From Lophius americanus (taxonomy: Eukaryota; Chordata; Actinopteri; Lophiiformes; Lophiidae), in assembly GCA_037951165.1 (NCBI GenBank), contig JBBDHG010000014.1, positions 4,931,001-4,995,000 of the forward strand: 64,000 nucleotides of DNA, read 5' to 3'. A program made the position numbers and the translations under genes. A model generated the notes under the pieces. That model worked only from the letters and a program-made list of their open reading frames with translations. It was not told where the DNA came from and ran no database searches. The stretch's first letter is position 1, and every line of letters starts with the position of its first letter. Below are positions 60,718-64,000 of the stretch, one piece after another.

Positions 60718-61240
60718 GATGGAAACTCAAAAGTAAAATAATGTTTGAAAAAAAAAACTCAACCAGAATGATAGTTAAATAAGTTTTGAACTTTGTGCTT
60801 GTATTCTGATCAGCCGGCCCTTCTACAAAGATTACGGACTACATTCACTTCTTTCATATTTAAAATTTGGCAACAATAAAGGCTAATCATAGGAAGGAGC
60901 CAGCATTCTTCCTGGCTGACAGACACAGAACAGGCAGACGCAGAAATGCTGCTTAAGTACACCAAAAATTCCTTTAAACGTGTTCTTTATTTACATACAA
61001 AGATTTATCCTCTTTTTCCTTTCATGTGGAACTATGAAACTTTACACCTCTGTCCAGATATATTTAATCCCTTATAGACAGAAATGCTGATACAAACGCA
61101 ATCATTCCACCTCTACCTCCATACTTTTGGCCCATCAACTATTAGCCAGGCCCCTTGTAAGAATGTTCACTATTGACCCAAGTCTTCTCCATTTGTAAAT
61201 AATGTAATTCAATTTGGCTTTCTGCAGTCCCAAAACATAT
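60718..61240. other. intergenic sequence, nothing recognised
   Basis: Short frames only. Confidence 0.45.
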
Positions 61241-61245
61241 ATATG

Positions 61246-61476
61246 TTGTATATGTAAGCAACAGATTTATTAACAGGAGGGTATACCTGAAATATAGTTT
61301 GGCGCCTCTGATGTCTGCCATGCTATAGTCCTAATTGATATTACTTCAGTGCGATTTTCAAATCAGCGGTGTAATGTGTGAATCCCTAAAGCCTTTCCAC
61401 AGAGAGCCCAGGTACAAAAATCCTTGAATCACTCTTTATGCTACACCACACTTTGTTTGTTAGACAGACATTAAAT
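61246..61476. repeat. unidentified ~230 bp direct repeat, copy 2
   Basis: Same order and orientation of motifs as copy 1 (55868-56095), 5.4 kb away, with scattered substitutions and small indels. The minus-strand mini-exon lies at 61321-61287. Confidence 0.85.
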
Positions 61477-61750
61477 GGTTAAATTGACAGACATTAAATT
61501 GAAGTGGCGACGTTTTTTCCCAATTCTCTCTGAAAACCACAGGTTTGACATTTACTCAACATAGATAAACACTTAATAAACATAGACAGCTAAATCTAAA
61601 TCTTGTTATCTTTGAACCCTCATTTTTAACACTTTCACACATGGAAGTTCAAAAGATGTACTGTAAATGACCACATTTTCCAATCACAAATAAAGGTGCC
61701 ATTTTTAAAGCAAAGTGATAGTTTTTTCTATCAAAGTATGAAGAATAAAG

Positions 61751-61836
61751 ATTTATTTTCAAATACATGAAATTTATTTGAAAATAAATAAATAATTTTA
61801 TTTATTTTCAGGGTTAAGGGTTAACCCTGTTAACCC
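61751..61836. repeat. AT-rich hairpin followed by telomere-like inverted motif
   Basis: ATTTATTTTCAAAT (61751) pairs exactly with 61776-61789. Directly beyond, GGGTTAAGGGTTAACCC and TTAACCC (61811-61836) form a short head-to-head TTAGGG-like motif. Confidence 0.8.
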
Positions 61837-62720
61837 TAAAGTAGAGACAAATGTAATTCAGGATAAATATAGACTGATAATTAGATAGAAATAAATTCAT
61901 AATGAATTTTTCTCTTTCTGCACCAGACGTGACTGTATTATCTGCTCACAAATCCTGACATGGCTAAACTGAGGAAATGAGAAAAAGATCTTTTCATGCA
62001 GGAAGTTAGGCAGAAGGTTTGAGTTAGTACACATGTCAGACCTGGCCTTTAACTTGGCTCATCTCTTTTGTAATTATGTGAAACAGGTTAATGATGTCTG
62101 GTTTTATATTAAACAATGATAAGGATTCAATGTCACAAATTACTTTACTATATTATTCATCAGGACCTATGAGGCATGCTTCACTGTGGTCAATAGTCAG
62201 GTAGCTTGTCTTCATTAAGGCCCTGTAACGTTAAAGATCATTTATACGTGATTTATCCAATTTCTTTCTTCCAAGGTCAGAAGATGATGGTCTTTTAGTC
62301 TAACTGAAAATCATTTGCTGAAGAATTTGAAGAAACATTTGGTTAATGTCTTAATAATACACTTCTGACTGGTTTTACTTCAAGGTTCCAATTATGTGAG
62401 CAGATTTAAGAATTTAAGCAATTGTCCTGCATCCCGTCCTGGCAAAGATTTCTTTACAGAGGGGAATGCATCAAAGGCAAGGTGTATTCAAGTTTACCTC
62501 ATACTGTATTTCAAAAGATGAGCACTCAAGAGTAGGGGGGCCGAGAAGTCCGAGGGTGGCTGATTTTGTGCAAGTTACAAATTGGCACACACATACAGAG
62601 TATGAGCAACATGGCTGCAAACATCACACCAGCTTTGAAATTTTTCACCATGATTGCAGAAAATACAAAGTTCACAAAGACAGCCCCGAATACGTTCAGG
62701 ACAATGAACTTTTATCAAGG
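61837..62720. other. intergenic sequence, nothing recognised
   Basis: AT-rich; a 93-codon frame from 62466 has no recognisable domain and overlaps the SINE start. Confidence 0.4.
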
Positions 62721-62724
62721 GGTG

Positions 62725-63035
62725 ACACGGGTTCAGGGGTAGAGTGATTGTCCACTTATCTGAAGGTCAGTGGATCGATCCATGGCCACTGCGGTCCATA
62801 TGTCAAGGTGTCCTTGATTAAGATACAGAACCCCAATTTCTCCCAATGGCTGTTCCATTGGTGTGTAAATGATGACGTGAATGGTTACCGCTCCTGATGA
62901 GCATTTGGTGCCTTGAATTGCAGCATCTACCATCACAGTGTGAATGGGTGATTGATGGCTCACAATGTAAACCGCATTGAGTGGTCGAGCATACTAGAAA
63001 AAGCGCTCTGTAAGTACAGTTAGTTTTACCATTTA
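62725..63035 (+). mobile_element. tRNA-derived SINE of a second family
   Basis: The head GGTTCAGGGGTAGAGTGATT (A box-like) and GGATCGATCC (B box-like) are followed by a body with GGTGTCCTTGATTAAGATAC and GTGAATGGGTGATTGATGGC, then the tail GAGCATACTAGAAAAAGCGC and GTAAGTACAGTTAG. This is the only copy with head and tail; the tail module recurs at 6550, 47240 and 50570. Confidence 0.8.
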
Positions 63036-63770
63036 AAAGTTACTCAATTTTGGGTTTAAAACTTTAAAGACAATAAATTGGCTACAAAAATAGACAATAT
63101 ATACAGACATTAAGACAGATGAGCTCTTTCATGCATTTCATAAGATCAGCATACGCATCCAACTTAACAGCATACTGTTTTATTTTTTGAAAAAACTTAT
63201 GGTGAAAAATTCTACAATATCTTAACCGCTTTTCATAACTGAAAATATATTATATTCCTCCTTCTGGTTTAAGTCGATGTATATAGGTGGATATTGTGCA
63301 GTAGCTATAGTGGCTCCTTGTACTGCTTGACCCAACACATGATTAAATGCTTCATCTTTGATTACAGAGGCCGGGTTTTTAAGTAGGCCCTAAAGACAGC
63401 TTCAACAGTAGGTTGTCTTTCTGAAGTGTGTTAGCTCTATGTGTGCATAGTGCTTGTCACAGTCATATTTAAAAATGTTAAAAAAGTGAAAAAGAAGGCC
63501 CTTCCACCCCTCTGCAGTGGCTCGGAAAAAATAATGGCAATTTTTATTTAAAAAAATATCTTTAAAAAGGGAAAACCTCTTATTTTGGAGACCAAGGTGA
63601 TACTGTGTTACTAAAACGACAAGAAAAAAAAGTGTAAAACATCACAACCTCAGCGCGCCGCCTTTCCCTCCCGCCTGCAGGTGGCTAATCTTTCTCGAAC
63701 CCCGGTAAGCTAACCATGGATAAAACGCTTTTACTTATTCGCTTTTACTGCCAATGATGCCGGCTTACTT
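63036..63770. other. intergenic sequence, nothing recognised
   Basis: A short GC-rich patch at 63645-63715 (CAGCGCGCCGCCTTTCCCTC) stands out from the AT-rich surroundings but contains no identifiable exon. Confidence 0.4.
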
Positions 63771-63774
63771 GTGT

Positions 63775-64000
63775 TCTCTATATAATTTATTATTAGTATT
63801 ATTATATTATATAATAATAATCTAATATTATTTCTATTATTACTTGCGTGCTCGATATGTGGCGAATTTAATATTAATATTAAATTTATATTTATTTCAT
63901 ATATTTTTTTTTTAACTTATTTTTATTTATTTATTTGTTTTTGTTATTATTATAATTTTTTTTAAATATAATCTATTATTATTATTATTATATTATTATA
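63775..64000. repeat. AT-rich simple repeats
   Basis: Mixed TATTAT, ATTATT and T-rich runs to the window edge. Confidence 0.9.

Overview
The window is vertebrate nuclear DNA, almost certainly from a teleost fish. It is AT-rich and intron-rich, with no operons or prokaryotic signals. It is loaded with decayed fish-type transposons: L2-like, Rex3-like and RTE-like LINEs, tRNA-derived SINEs, several Tc1-like transposon families, hAT remnants and a MITE family.

The one protein-coding gene I can support lies on the minus strand, from the start codon at 43255 down past the low edge of the window. It is a teleost orthologue of CEMIP (KIAA1199, cell migration-inducing hyaluronan-binding protein). 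I reassembled sixteen consecutive coding exons. Every exon has AG/GT borders, the splice phases chain without a break (1,1,2,2,2,1,1,0,1,1,0,0,2,0,0,2), and no exon carries an in-frame stop. Together they encode about 748 residues: the signal peptide, the G8 domain, the first GG/ILEI-like region and the start of the parallel beta-helix region. The remaining C-terminal exons must lie below position 1.

Layout by coordinate: 1-840, a possible retroviral-type primer binding site and otherwise unrecognised DNA; 850-2640, a decayed L2-like LINE; 2745-16042, CEMIP exons 16 to 11 with LINE and Tc1 debris in the introns; 16043-26565, the large intron 10 (L2 LINE, hAT remnant, second LINE, half MITE, Tc1 half, a triple-hairpin locus, a short minisatellite); 26566-39001, exons 10 to 2 with RTE fragments, two MITE copies, SINE and Tc1 remnants and a long TA/TAGCTA tract; 39002-43200, intron 1 (a second triple-hairpin locus, a SINE, a Tc1 remnant, a full-length MITE); 43201-43255, exon 1. 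From 43256 to 64000 I find no convincing gene. That stretch holds LINE, SINE, Tc1 and MITE debris, a degenerate tandem repeat, AT-rich tracts, and a ~230 bp unidentified direct repeat present twice.

The observations most worth a second look are: (i) an unusual number of perfect or near-perfect short inverted repeats with tiny loops, two of them grouped as three consecutive hairpins; (ii) a MITE family with five copies, four of which keep a recognisable reading frame resembling the start of a Myb/SANT-like DNA-binding protein; (iii) the duplicated ~230 bp unit, which carries a conserved ATG-to-splice-donor mini-exon on the minus strand; (iv) a long TG tract just upstream of a weak-looking acceptor of CEMIP exon 11; (v) a tRNA-Pro-type primer binding site at the left edge. 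No complete novel system is evident.
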